DNA of 64,000 bases, taken from assembly GCF_905171775.1 (NCBI RefSeq), contig NC_053492.1, positions 330,716,690 through 330,780,689 of the forward strand. The letters are read 5' to 3'. This stretch comes from Rana temporaria. Taxonomy: Eukaryota; Chordata; Amphibia; Anura; Ranidae. The first letter of the stretch is position 1, and each line of letters starts with the position of its first letter. Positions 21,332 to 30,690 of the stretch are shown here, in pieces. Under the pieces are notes generated by a model. It did not search any database. It saw only the letters and a list, made by a program, of their open reading frames with translations, and was not told the origin of the DNA. A program made the translations under genes and the position numbers.

Positions 21332-22439
21332 TTTTCTTTATCGTACATCACGGGACACAGAGTCTAGTAATTACTATGTGGGTTCCAGTGAAGCTCTGGG
21401 GAGCTTCACTGGAAGGATCCATGCTGGATTTAAATAGCCCCAATAAAGACCAGATCCATCCAAAGTGCCTTGGGCCAAAGTGGATGGTACCTGGGGCCTC
21501 ATATCCAAAACACAAGATTTTTGCCTGTAATGCCTCTTCGGAGGACTGGATTCTGGGTTCCAGTACTTTGGTTATAACCACATACCAAAGATTTTCTGGC
21601 AGAATGCGGTACAGGTCCAGGGGAGTGGAAACCCTGTCTAGGATCCTGGTCCCTGAAGGTCTGTTGACTTAACCCGCCGTGATGGGAGAAGATTGGGTCT
21701 GTGCTCGGCAGTATCCTGCGGCGGGGATAAGGTAAGTGAAGACAATCCTAGGTAAATGCCTTAAGGATTATCTTCCATGAGTAGCTGCATGTCTTATCTG
21801 TTTTGCACCACTAGAGGCAGTAAAGGGACATACCTAGTGTTTCGCTTACCATGCTCTCCAGGAACGAAAGCTCATTGTCAGCCGCTCTGTTGAACGGCTC
21901 ACTTCCTCCGCTTCAGGCTCTGCCACAGTTGTGTGGGGGAGTTCCCCGTAGTCCGGGTCCACAGCGCTCCTTGGGGGATCTCTCCCCCCGCCGCCTCCAT
22001 TTCTCTACGCACGCGTGCACGAGGGGGGGCGCACTTTTGTAGGTGTGGGGCGATGTGGTTGCAGCTGTCGTGCGTGTGCACGCTGGCTCATGGTGCAGGC
22101 GCAGGACGGCCCTTCAAAAAAGCCCAGACGTCAGAGCTCTGTATAGCCAGAGGGACACAGTAGCTTGGGGCACGTAAGCACTGTGTGTTGGATACACACA
22201 TACCTAGGATGCCTACTCAGCATCTAGCTGTGCAGATTAGCAAGCATTGTTTTTTTTGCTAGACTAAGTTCAGCTGTTGATGCACCTGTGTTAAGTTCCT
22301 CTGCTTTTAGCTTAGGACTTTGTCTCCCTGTATAAAAGGTTCAGGGGCAGGAATATAAAAGGGCACCATGGTATCGCCACCAGAATCTGCTGGCCCTAAT
22401 CATGCTTGCATGATGCCATCCTCTCTTGTAGAGACTTGA

Positions 22440-22824
22440 GGCAGCCCGCAGGTTGAACCATCTGCCCTGTCAGGCATTGCATCCTCCCTCAACATTGCAG
22501 CCACTTTGTATATGTCAGTTTGGATATTTTTTTGCATTGCATTTGTTGGTCTATAAGATGTTAATTGCTATATTTGCAGCATCCTCGCAAAAAGAAGCAG
22601 AAACTGGGGTGTGCCCCTTTCCCTGCTCTAAATCCTTTAAACAAGAGGATTAGAAGACCTGAGGTTGAAAGTTCACTGTCAGAGGACAGGGAACAGGTGC
22701 AGTCTAACGAGGCAGAGGTATCGGACGCCTCACAAGTTATGGATCTTTTTCAGAGATTCATACTGCATATAACTTACCCTCAGCCTAGATGGTCAAAGCC
22801 TCTGTCTCCTCCTTGGGGGTTTTA
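22440..22824 (+). pseudogene. DIRS-1 gag-like remnant
   Basis: A charged segment (KKKQKLG, then EVESSLSEDREQVQSNEAEV) is followed by MDLFQRFILHI. Its position just inside the left terminal repeat matches the gag-like ORF of DIRS elements. It is short and has no diagnostic motif. Confidence 0.45.
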
Positions 22825-22905
22825 AAAAAAAAAATAAAAAAATTTCCATAGGTTGCTTGAATTTTTCCACCCCATCTATTACTGCAAGTTTATTTCTGCT
22901 GGTCA

Positions 22906-22929
22906 GGTGTGTGTGTGTGTGTGTGTGTT
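22906..22929. repeat. GT microsatellite at the DIRS-2 junction
   Basis: An uninterrupted (GT)n run ends where DIRS-2 begins (TTTTCTTTCTCG). It may mark the insertion target or post-insertion slippage. Confidence 0.85.
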
Positions 22930-22935
22930 TTCTTT

Positions 22936-23075
22936 CTCGTACATCACGGGACACAGAGCGGCATATTTATTACTATGTGGGTTATATGGAGTACCTTCAG
23001 GTGATGGACACTGGCAATCTCAAACAGGAAGTGCCCCTCCCTATATAACCCCCTCCCATAGGAGGAGTACCTCAG
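22936..23075 (+). repeat. DIRS-2 left inverted terminal repeat
   Basis: It contains CGTACATCACGGGACACAG, GTGGGTTATATGGAGTACC and AGGAGGAGTACCTCAG, the reverse complement of 28210-28353. Confidence 0.92.
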
Positions 23076-23628
23076 TTTTTTCGCCAGTGTCTTAGGTGTT
23101 GGTCATGGAATAGCTTTGCCTCCACATCCTTGGGATCAAGGCGGGCTATCCGGATCTGTCCAAGGGCCTCAGAGCTAAAGTGGACAGTACCCGGGCCCCA
23201 AACCGTGGGGTTTTGCCCATAATGCTTCTCTTTTTAGAGAGCTGGACCCTGGGCCCAGGACTTAGAACCTCTGCGGTACCTAAGGTAACCTGAGCTTGAA
23301 GGAGGAGGACGCAGAGCGGCTGCAGGGCGGCTGAGGGCACCCAGTGGCGCAAGGAAGTATTGCAGTTCTGGTAAGCAGAACTAGCTGTGTGGTTACTAGC
23401 CTAAAAAAATCCTTATACAGCAGATGGATACTTGCAATTTTTTGAGGGAAGACAGCATGTTTTCATAAAAAAAAAAAGTTATTGAAAAAAAAAGAAAAAG
23501 GAAACATACTGGTCTTCCCATTTTGGTTTTTGGACGTTAGTTGTTACTACCGTTCCCTAAACCGTACTATTCTTTCTCCTAGCTACAACAATCAAAAGTT
23601 GTAAGCAGGGGTACCTCGGTATTGTACC

Positions 23629-24977
23629 ATGGCTTCCAAAGGTTCAGGATCAGGGGGTACAAAAGAAAGGGGCTCCCCCTCAGATTCTGACGGTTCAGGT
23701 CGGCCTATGCCGGTACTCTCCCCACAGGTTAATGCACCATTGGGCACCTTGGTTGAGCCATTAGGGAGATCTGGTGCTGAGGCTACATCAGATCCACCCA
23801 ACCCTGTGTATCAGAGTATGCTAGCCACCTCCTTGGAGGGGCTAGAGAAAAGATTGGCGGCTATGATAGCCAAATCTACACCGGGTAAAAAGCGGACTAG
23901 GTCTCCGTCGCCTGAGTGTGGACCCTCAGATGCTGAGGTTCTCTCCCCGGGGGGATTTGAGTTGCAGGAGGATCATTTGGACCGGGACCAAATTGGTTCA
24001 GAGGTTGAGGGTTCGGCTAATTAAGAGCCTTGCTCGGCCTCCTAAGCGGAAAGCTTCTGGGTTCAATCCCTGACAGACATGGTCCACTTGGCGTTTAATT
24101 TGCCTTTGCCGGAACCTCAGGGTCCGGCCGTATCATCTTTAGGCTCTTTGAAAACGCCTCGGAGTAGCGCTGTTTTTCCAGTCCATCCTCTTTTAGAGGA
24201 AGTAATCTTCCAGGATTGGGCACGACCAGACAATCTTTTTACCACCTAAAAGATTTTCCGTCGTCTATCCTATGGAAGAAAAATTTGCCAAAAAGTGGGC
24301 ACTCCCAGTGATGGATGCCGCCATCTCCTGTGTAAATAAGTCCTTGACTTGCCCGGTAGAAAACATACAAGTGTTTAAAGAACCGGTTGATAAGCGTTTG
24401 GAGACACTTTTAAAAGCATCCTTTACTACGGCAGGTGCAGTAATGCAGCCAGCGGTGGCTGCTATTGGAGTTTGTCAGGCGCTAACAGACCAGACAAGAC
24501 AAATGCTTAAGGTTATTCTGGCCCAGCAGGTGGAAGAATTATCTGATATTCCTAGAGCCATGTGCTTCGCGGTGGATGCTATAAAGGACTCCATCCAGCA
24601 AGCGTCTCGTCTGTCACTATTTTTTAGTACATATGAGAAGGCTCTTATGGTTAAAGAACTGGGAGGCTGAGCCCCCATGCAAAAAGCTTCTGGCAGGGTT
24701 TCCCTTCCATGGAGAACGACTCTTCGGAGAAGATCTGGATAAATACATTCAGACTATTTCAAGTGGCAAAAGTACCCTTCTACCAGTCAAAAAGAAGGTC
24801 CGGGGACCTGCGTTCAAACGGCAGCTTCCCCCTGATCAGGGGCCCGCCAATTCCAGGCAGTATCGACGGCCTCCTGCGAGATCATACTTTAACAATAAGC
24901 CACAGGGACAAGCCTTTGGAGGCAAGAAGCAGTGGTATCGTAAGCCAGCAAAGACAGCCCCTAAGTCTGCCTCATAA
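23629..24977 (+). pseudogene. DIRS-2 gag-like ORF, frameshifted
   Basis: The likely start is MASKGSGSGGTKERG at 23629. The N-terminus is Ser/Gly/Pro-rich and low-complexity. After a stop at 24022-24024 the frame shifts, and a conserved middle part is open at 24272-24670 (MEEKFAKKWALPVMDAAI, KASFTTAGAVMQPAVAAIG). A further shift leads to a basic C-terminus at 24633-24977 (KKKVRGPAFKRQ, YRRPPARSYFNNK). The middle matches the minus-strand gag of DIRS-4 (FLKKWVSPPSVD, VGSAVRPVLAG). The presumed role is a nucleic-acid-binding structural protein. No zinc knuckle is visible. Roughly 440 residues in total. Confidence 0.8.
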
Positions 24978-24984
24978 AGGGACG

Positions 24985-26866
24985 CCCCCACCCACGAAGG
25001 TGGGGGGAAGGCTGCGTCTTTTTGCGGAAATTTGGGAGACCGACATTCCCGACAAGTGGGTCCGGTCTTCCGTGGCCACAGGCTACAAATTAGAATTTCT
25101 AAGAATCCCTCCACCTCATTATCAGGAGTAGAGAGTGCCAGTCGAGCCGACAAAGAAGGCCGCCTTAATGGCGGCATTAAATCATTTGCTTTACCAAGGC
25201 GTGATAGTAGAAGTACCAGCCCAAGAACAGGGGCTAGGGTTCTACTCCAATCTGTTCATCATCCCAAAGCCCAACGGTGATGTCAGGCCAATCTTGGACT
25301 TAAAGGGATTAAATGCGTACTTAAAAGTACGCTCATTCCGTATGGAATCCGTGCGATCGGCAGCCGCCGCACTCCAGAAAGACGACTTTCTGGCATCCAT
25401 AGACATAAAGGATGCTTACCTTCATGTGCCAATTTTTCAGCCACATCAAAGGATTCTACGCTTCACGGTGGCTCTGCGTCATTTTCAATTTGTGGCACTC
25501 CCTTTCGGGTTGGCTACGGCTCCTCAAGTATTCACCAAGGTCCTAGCTCCAATTCTAGCCAACCTAAGAATCCAAGGGGTCACTGTCCTAGCATACCTGG
25601 ACGACCTTCTAATCATAGATCACTCGTCTCCTTGCCTGGAACGAGCAGTGGCTCTCACGGTTCGATACCTAGAAAGGTTCGGCTGGGTCCTAAACCGAGA
25701 AAAATCAGCTTTCCAACCCACAAAGAGGTTGGAATATCTCGGCATGTCATTAGACACGGAACAGCAAAAGGTGTTCCTGCCTCGAATAAAGGTCCAGGCC
25801 ATCAAAGAATTGATACATCTGGTTCTAAGCAAGAGAGAACCAACAATTCGCCTATGCATGCGATTACTAGGCAAGCTAGTGGCCACCTTCGAAGCGGTGC
25901 CATACGCTCAAAGCCACACTCGCGTCCTGCAGGCAGCCATTCTGTCAGCATGGAGCAAAAGGCCACAGGCCTTGGAATTTCGTTTGCCACTCTCATCAAG
26001 AGTCCGGCAGTCTGTGTTGGTGGTTAGACCCTCAGAATCTACTGAAGGGAAAATCTTTCAGCCCCGTGACCTGGAAGATAGTGACCACAGATGCCAGCCT
26101 GAAGGGCTGGGGAGCGATCTTGGATGGTTGCACTCGCCAAGGTACTTGGGCACAGGAGGAGAGTCAATTGCCCATCAATATCTTGGAGCTCAGAGCTACT
26201 CGGCTAGCCCTCAAGGCTTGGACCTCCAAATTACAGGGGTTCCCGGTGAGGATACAATCGGACAATGCCACGGCAGTGGCATATATAAATCACCAAGGGG
26301 GAACCAAGAGTCAAGCAGCTCAGAGAGAAGTGAGCTTAATTTTCCTATGGGCAGAGAATCATGTGCCCTGCATATCGGCAATATTCATTCCCGGGGTGGA
26401 CAACCTGCAGGCGGACTTCTTGAGTCGCCAGACTCTGTCGCCTGGGGAATGGTCTCTGCATCCGCAAATATTTCAGATAATTTGCCAGAGGTGGGGAATG
26501 CCGGACGTGAATATCATGGCATCAAGGCTCAACAAGAAGCTAGACAGGTTCATGTCCCGGACTCGGGACCCTATGGCCTGCGGAACCGATGCGTTAGTTT
26601 GCCCTTGGCATCAGTTCAATCTTCTTTATGCCTTCCCCCCGCTTCAGTTACTACCCCGCCTGTTACGCAGGATCAGGGTGGAGCACAAGCCAGTCATTCT
26701 GATAGCTCCAGCATGGCCCAGAAGGGCATGGTACTCACTAATCCTAAAGATGTCAGTGGGAGACCCTTGGACGCTTCCTCTACGACCAGACCTACTCTCA
26801 CAAGGCCCGATCCTCCACCCTGCATTACGGCGTCTAAATTTGACGGCCTGGCGGCTGAATCCCTGA
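24985..26866 (+). pseudogene. DIRS-2 pol: RT, RNase H, methyltransferase-like
   Basis: This would be the copying enzyme. The frame opens before 25000, hits an in-frame TAG at 25129-25131, then runs on from 25135. RT motifs: GFYSNLFIIPKPNG, DIKDAYLHVP (catalytic Asp), ALPFGLATAPQVFTKV and YLDDLLI (catalytic pair). Near 26020 a 2-nt loss shifts the frame, and RNase H continues from 26066. Its four acidic positions look intact: TTDASLKGW, LELRAT, IQSDNATA and QADFLSR. The C-terminal part (DVNIMASRLNKK, CPWHQFNLLYAFPP, IAPAWPRRAWY) corresponds to the methyltransferase-like region reported for DIRS. Only two lesions are visible. Confidence 0.9.
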
Positions 26867-27882
26867 TTCTTAGGGGTAGAGGTCTATCTAGACAAGTAAT
26901 CTCTACCCTGATTAAGGCTAGAAAGCCAGTCTCCAGAGTAATTTATTACAGGGTTTGGAGGGCCTATGTAGGCTGGTGTGAGTCCAAGAAATGGCTTTCC
27001 CGCAAATATACCATTGATAGAGTATTAAGTTTTCTCCAGCTAGGAGTGGATAAAGGCCTGGCATTAAGCACAATCAAGGGACAGATTTCAGCTTTGTCAG
27101 TGTGGTTTCAGAGGCCGCTGGCCACCCACTCGCTGGTTAAGACCTTCATTCAGGGGGTCTTGCGTATTAATCCTCCGGTTAAGTCACCACTTTGTCCGTG
27201 GGACTTGAATCTTGTTCTGTCAACTCTACAGAAACAACCCTTTGAGCCGTTGGCTGAAGTTCCTTTGGTTTTACTAACAAGGAAGTTGGTATTTCTGGTC
27301 GCCATAGTTTCCGCCAGAAGAGTGTCAGAATTGGCAGCCTTATCTTGTAAGGAGCCATATCTTATTCTGCATAAGGACAGGGTGGTTCTCCGTCCTCATC
27401 CTTCCTTTTTACCAAAGGTTATATCCAGTTTTCACCTAAACCAGGATTTGGTATTACCATCCTTTTTTCCGAAGCCCACTTCCAGAAAGGAAGGGTTGCT
27501 GCATACCTTGGATATTGTCAGGGCCATGAAGGCCTATCTTAAAGCTACAGAGAAGATTCGGAAAACAGATGTGTTGTTCATTTTGCCAGATGGGCCCAAG
27601 AAGGGGCAGGCAGCTGCAAAATCCACCATCTCGAAATGGATTAAACAGTTAATTATTCAGGCCTACGGCTTGAAGAGGTTGCCTCCTCCGTTGTCAGTAA
27701 AGGCCCATTCTACCAGGGCCATGGGCGCCTCCTGGGCAGCACACCATCAGATCTCTATGGCTCAAGTATGCAAGGCGGCAACCTGGTCTTCAGTCCACAC
27801 GTTTACAACATTTTACCAGGTGGACGTAAGAAGGAATACAGATACAGCCTTTGGGCAGGCAGTGCTGCGGGCTGCGATTTAA
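25135..27882 (+). CDS. 915-codon open frame joining DIRS RT and recombinase
   Basis: As the DNA stands, this frame is open without a stop. Residues 1 to about 297 are RT. About 300-560 read the RNase H region out of phase and look like noise (Ser/Gly/Gln-rich). From about 565 the frame is the tyrosine recombinase. The join arises because a 2-nt loss near 26020 drops the RT into the frame of the overlapping recombinase ORF. It is most likely an accident of one copy; a translated RT-recombinase chimera without RNase H is possible but not supported. Confidence 0.6.
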   Translation: MPVEPTKKAALMAALNHLLYQGVIVEVPAQEQGLGFYSNLFIIPKPNGDVRPILDLKGLNAYLKVRSFRMESVRSAAAALQKDDFLASIDIKDAYLHVPIFQPHQRILRFTVALRHFQFVALPFGLATAPQVFTKVLAPILANLRIQGVTVLAYLDDLLIIDHSSPCLERAVALTVRYLERFGWVLNREKSAFQPTKRLEYLGMSLDTEQQKVFLPRIKVQAIKELIHLVLSKREPTIRLCMRLLGKLVATFEAVPYAQSHTRVLQAAILSAWSKRPQALEFRLPLSSRVRQSVLVVRPSESTEGKIFQPRDLEDSDHRCQPEGLGSDLGWLHSPRYLGTGGESIAHQYLGAQSYSASPQGLDLQITGVPGEDTIGQCHGSGIYKSPRGNQESSSSERSELNFPMGRESCALHIGNIHSRGGQPAGGLLESPDSVAWGMVSASANISDNLPEVGNAGREYHGIKAQQEARQVHVPDSGPYGLRNRCVSLPLASVQSSLCLPPASVTTPPVTQDQGGAQASHSDSSSMAQKGMVLTNPKDVSGRPLDASSTTRPTLTRPDPPPCITASKFDGLAAESLILRGRGLSRQVISTLIKARKPVSRVIYYRVWRAYVGWCESKKWLSRKYTIDRVLSFLQLGVDKGLALSTIKGQISALSVWFQRPLATHSLVKTFIQGVLRINPPVKSPLCPWDLNLVLSTLQKQPFEPLAEVPLVLLTRKLVFLVAIVSARRVSELAALSCKEPYLILHKDRVVLRPHPSFLPKVISSFHLNQDLVLPSFFPKPTSRKEGLLHTLDIVRAMKAYLKATEKIRKTDVLFILPDGPKKGQAAAKSTISKWIKQLIIQAYGLKRLPPPLSVKAHSTRAMGASWAAHHQISMAQVCKAATWSSVHTFTTFYQVDVRRNTDTAFGQAVLRAAI
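26449..27882 (+). CDS. DIRS-2 tyrosine recombinase, apparently intact
   Basis: The recombinase integrates the circular DNA intermediate by strand exchange through a covalent tyrosine. A possible start is ATG at 26449 (MVSASANIS), inside the RNase H/methyltransferase-like frame; the true start is uncertain. The conserved part begins near 26830 (SKFDGLAAESLILRG). An N-terminal SAM-like core-binding region spans about 26870-27150. Catalytic features are SARRVSEL (first Arg, about 27312-27335), KAHSTRAMG (HxxR) and TTFYQVDV (nucleophilic Tyr near 27816). The end at FGQAVLRAAI matches other copies. No stop or shift interrupts the catalytic domain. Confidence 0.9.
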   Translation: MVSASANISDNLPEVGNAGREYHGIKAQQEARQVHVPDSGPYGLRNRCVSLPLASVQSSLCLPPASVTTPPVTQDQGGAQASHSDSSSMAQKGMVLTNPKDVSGRPLDASSTTRPTLTRPDPPPCITASKFDGLAAESLILRGRGLSRQVISTLIKARKPVSRVIYYRVWRAYVGWCESKKWLSRKYTIDRVLSFLQLGVDKGLALSTIKGQISALSVWFQRPLATHSLVKTFIQGVLRINPPVKSPLCPWDLNLVLSTLQKQPFEPLAEVPLVLLTRKLVFLVAIVSARRVSELAALSCKEPYLILHKDRVVLRPHPSFLPKVISSFHLNQDLVLPSFFPKPTSRKEGLLHTLDIVRAMKAYLKATEKIRKTDVLFILPDGPKKGQAAAKSTISKWIKQLIIQAYGLKRLPPPLSVKAHSTRAMGASWAAHHQISMAQVCKAATWSSVHTFTTFYQVDVRRNTDTAFGQAVLRAAI

Positions 27883-28047
27883 GACCCTCAGAATCGGGGG
27901 CACCCTTGAGTTAAAATTTAATTTTAAATTAAATTTTCTCAACTAAGTTGGATTTATTATTATTTGAGAGTATCTCTGAATTAAATCCTTGTGTCTTGGG
28001 AAGATGTCTCCCTCCCCTCAGTAAAGCATTGCTTTAGGACATCCCAC

Positions 28048-28160
28048 ATAGTAATGAATATGCCGCTCTGTGTCCCGTGATGTACGAGAAAGAAAAAGGG
28101 ATTTTTAATACAGCTTACCTGTAAAATCCTTTTCTTGGAGTACATCACGGGACACAGAGC
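28048..28160. repeat. DIRS-2 internal complementary region
   Basis: The first half (CTCTGTGTCCCGTGATGTACGAGAAAGAAA-type sequence) is the reverse complement of the left outer end at about 22930-22960. The second half (GGATTTTTAATACAGC through TCTTGGAGTACATCACGG) is the reverse complement of the right outer end at about 28330-28395. The join lies near 28095-28100. Confidence 0.9.
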
Positions 28161-28209
28161 TCCCACCCCTCTTATGGGGACCATTTTGGGAGGCATACGG
28201 CTTGCTACA

Positions 28210-28353
28210 AAACTGAGGTACTCCTCCTATGGGAGGGGGTTATATAGGGAGGGGCACTTCCTGTTTGAGATTGCCAGTGTCCATCACCTGAAGGTACTCC
28301 ATATAACCCACATAGTAATGAATATGCCGCTCTGTGTCCCGTGATGTACTCCA
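28210..28353 (-). repeat. DIRS-2 right inverted terminal repeat
   Basis: It is the reverse complement of 22936-23075 with a few differences. The block GAATATGCCGCTCTGTG also occurs in the internal complementary region at about 28056. Confidence 0.92.
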
Positions 28354-28639
28354 AGAAAAGGATTTTACAGGTAAGCTGTATTAAAAATCCCTTTTTTTGT
28401 TTGTTTGTTTTTCTCCTCCTAAAGACTCTAGCCGAGGAGTATAGGTTTCTAGAAAAACCTCCACAGGGTCCTCCATCCTGGTGCTGGCTTCAGGCTAGCC
28501 AAAGTCACAACGGTGGGATGCACAGTTGCTGGTGCACATTGCTAACTCACAACAGCTAACTTCCTCTTTACCAGTCCACATGTTTTCATAAAATACATGA
28601 GTTTTGAATGTTCAAATGCATTTGGGGTAAAAACAAGTA

Positions 28640-29040
28640 ACAGAACATGTTTATTGTTGATCACATAAGGATGCATGTTTCTGTTTGGATTTGCATGTTT
28701 TTCACATAGTCACATGAGGATGCTTGGTCACAATTGCATAAAAATGCTTGATTGCATAAAGATGCTGGATCACACAAGGTTGCCGGATCACACAAGTCCT
28801 TGATTACCCAAGGATACTTTGTCACACAGAGAGGCTTGTTTTCACAGAAATGCCTAAAATTGCAACAAATGCTTGATTGCACAGGGGTGCTTGATCACAC
28901 AAGAGTCCTTGGTCACACAAGGGTACTTGTCCGCACAGTAGTGCTTAAAATGCATAAGATGTTTGATTGAAAAATGCTTAATCGCATAAAGATGCATGAT
29001 CACTGAATGTTGCATGTTTGCATGGTTGCATAATGAGGCA
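28640..29040 (+). repeat. Degenerate 17-18-bp minisatellite
   Basis: More than 15 diverged units follow the pattern TGATCACACAAGGGTGCT with variable spacing (for example 28770-28800 and 28890-28935). It lies within DIRS-1 between the DIRS-2 insertion and the RT remnant. Open frames on both strands here translate the repeat only. Confidence 0.8.
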
Positions 29041-29299
29041 TGATAATTTTAAGCTTCCTTAATTATACAGGATTCCTTGTGTTCACATAGGAATACGTGT
29101 CTGCATGGGTACATATTGCGCAATGTTGCATAACACGTTCATAAACTCATGCTTGCAAGATGCCCGTTCTATAGCACACATGCTATATGTATGTGTGTAT
29201 ACAGCACGCCCTTTTTTATGTTTTACCTAAAACATATTTGTATGAATTCATGCTTGCATGAATGCACGTTTTCATAGAGGCATATGGCTTTAACACTTG

Positions 29300-30509
29300 C
29301 TTCATACACACATGGGGAGTCATTTGCATATGTGTTTATTTACATGGGACTGCAGAGGCTGTCTGCGTTTCGCAGGGGAACAGCACCTTCTCCAGTTGGT
29401 GGTCTTGCACTTTGGGTTAGCCACCGTGCCTAGGTCTAAAGGCCCAGGGTATAGCAGTAATGGCAATCTGCTGCTAAAAGATCAGTCAGTAGCATGGCTG
29501 GACCTAAGTGTGTCCGGCATTGTCAAGTATCTGGAACTCCTGGGTTAGGATCCTAGTCTAAAGGTACATTCTTTTGTTTGGTAAGAAACTTGGAATGTTT
29601 GGGACACAGCCCAAAATAGTATTTTCAAGGGTCGCTTGCTTCACACTCTTTGTTCCAGGCCTTTATACAAGGGGCATTGCGTATAAGTCCACCAGTTAGG
29701 TCGCCGTTGTGCTCGGGAGATTGAGTCTAGTTTTGTCGGCTTACAAGGTCAGCACCTTGGGCCTATTATGCACCATATTTCCCTTCATCCTTCTAACAAG
29801 GGAATTTGTGTTCTTGCTTGCGGTAGCCTCCGCAAGAGTTTCAGTATTGCCAACTTTCTTTGTATCGAGCCATACTTAATAATTCTTCAGGATATGGTGA
29901 TGTTAAATCCTCACCCAGCCTTATTTTCTAAAAGGATATAGTTTTCATTGAATCAAGATGTTTCTTGCCTAATTTTTCCAGAACATTGTTCTGCGGAAGG
30001 AAAAGTTTTTACTTTCCTCTCCTCAATATAGATGAGCAGTTAAAAATCTCTATCTGAAGGTTTCAGATATAGGAAACTGACGTTTTGTTGTGCTGGCAGA
30101 AGACCCTAGAAATGGGCAGGCAGCATTCAAAGTGGCTTTTAAAATAGTTGCACTCGTTGAGGTGAGAGGCGTCAAGGCTCTCGGATACAGAAAACTGATG
30201 ATGATGTTGCGCTATCAGAAGGCCCCAGGAAAGGGCAGGCAGCATCTAAATCAACTGTTTTCAATGTTGATTCATCAGGTTATTATTCAGGCTTGTGGTT
30301 TACAGAGGGTTTCCCCTGTTTCTGTTAGAGTGCACCCTACCAGGATAGTAAGCATTTCATGCGCTGTGCATTACCAAGCCTTTATGACTCAGATTTGCAA
30401 GGCAGCAACTTGGTCGTCGGTGCTTAGGTTCACTAATTTCTATCGGGTGAATGTAAGACTGCAAGAGGATGCCACTTTTTGGCGCAGTTTGCTGCAGGCA
30501 GCATTATAG
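29300..30509 (+). pseudogene. DIRS-1 RT scrap and tyrosine recombinase remnant
   Basis: Near 29350-29430 a short RT piece reads LRFAGEQHLLQLVVLHFGLAT; KYLELLG (near 29528) resembles a later RT block. A deletion then leads to recombinase sequence: FQAFIQGALRISPPV-like (about 29650), a degenerate central part, and an open C-terminus at 30090-30509 with RVHPTRIVS (HxxR), QICKAATWSS and TNFYRVNV (Tyr). The first catalytic Arg region (29825-29850) is recognisable but shifted. The C-terminal active residues survive although the gene is dead. Confidence 0.8.
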
Positions 30510-30559
30510 GTCCTCACGTCTGGCGATCTGTGTTGGTTGTGTCTCCCTCCCCTCAGTAG

Positions 30560-30690
30560 GCATCGCTTTGGAACGTCCCACTTGGTAATTACTAGACTGT
30601 CCCGTGATGTACGATAAAGAAAATAGGGTTTTTATAACGGCTTGCCTGTAAAATCCTTTTCTTGGAGTACATTACGGGACACAGAGCTCC
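30560..30690. repeat. DIRS-1 internal complementary region
   Basis: GTCCCGTGATGTACGATAAAG joins AATCCTTTTCTTGGAGTAC. The halves are reverse complements of the left (21332) and right (30850-30908) ends, the same design as in DIRS-2. Confidence 0.85.

Larger units (their letters stand above)
22930..28395 (+). mobile_element. DIRS-2: nearly complete DIRS retrotransposon
   Basis: The 5.5-kb element has inverted terminal repeats at about 22936-23075 and 28210-28353 that are almost identical over 135 bp. It holds a gag-like ORF, a pol ORF (RT, RNase H, methyltransferase-like) and an overlapping tyrosine-recombinase ORF. An internal complementary region at about 28048-28160 rejoins both outer ends in inverted form. 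No target duplication is seen. This is the canonical DIRS layout, in which a circular intermediate is thought to be made through the complementary region and integrated by the recombinase. Confidence 0.93.

Noticed and set aside
26066..26866. Separate RNase H gene in DIRS-2
   Set aside because: The methionine start is incidental; the segment is the frameshifted continuation of pol.
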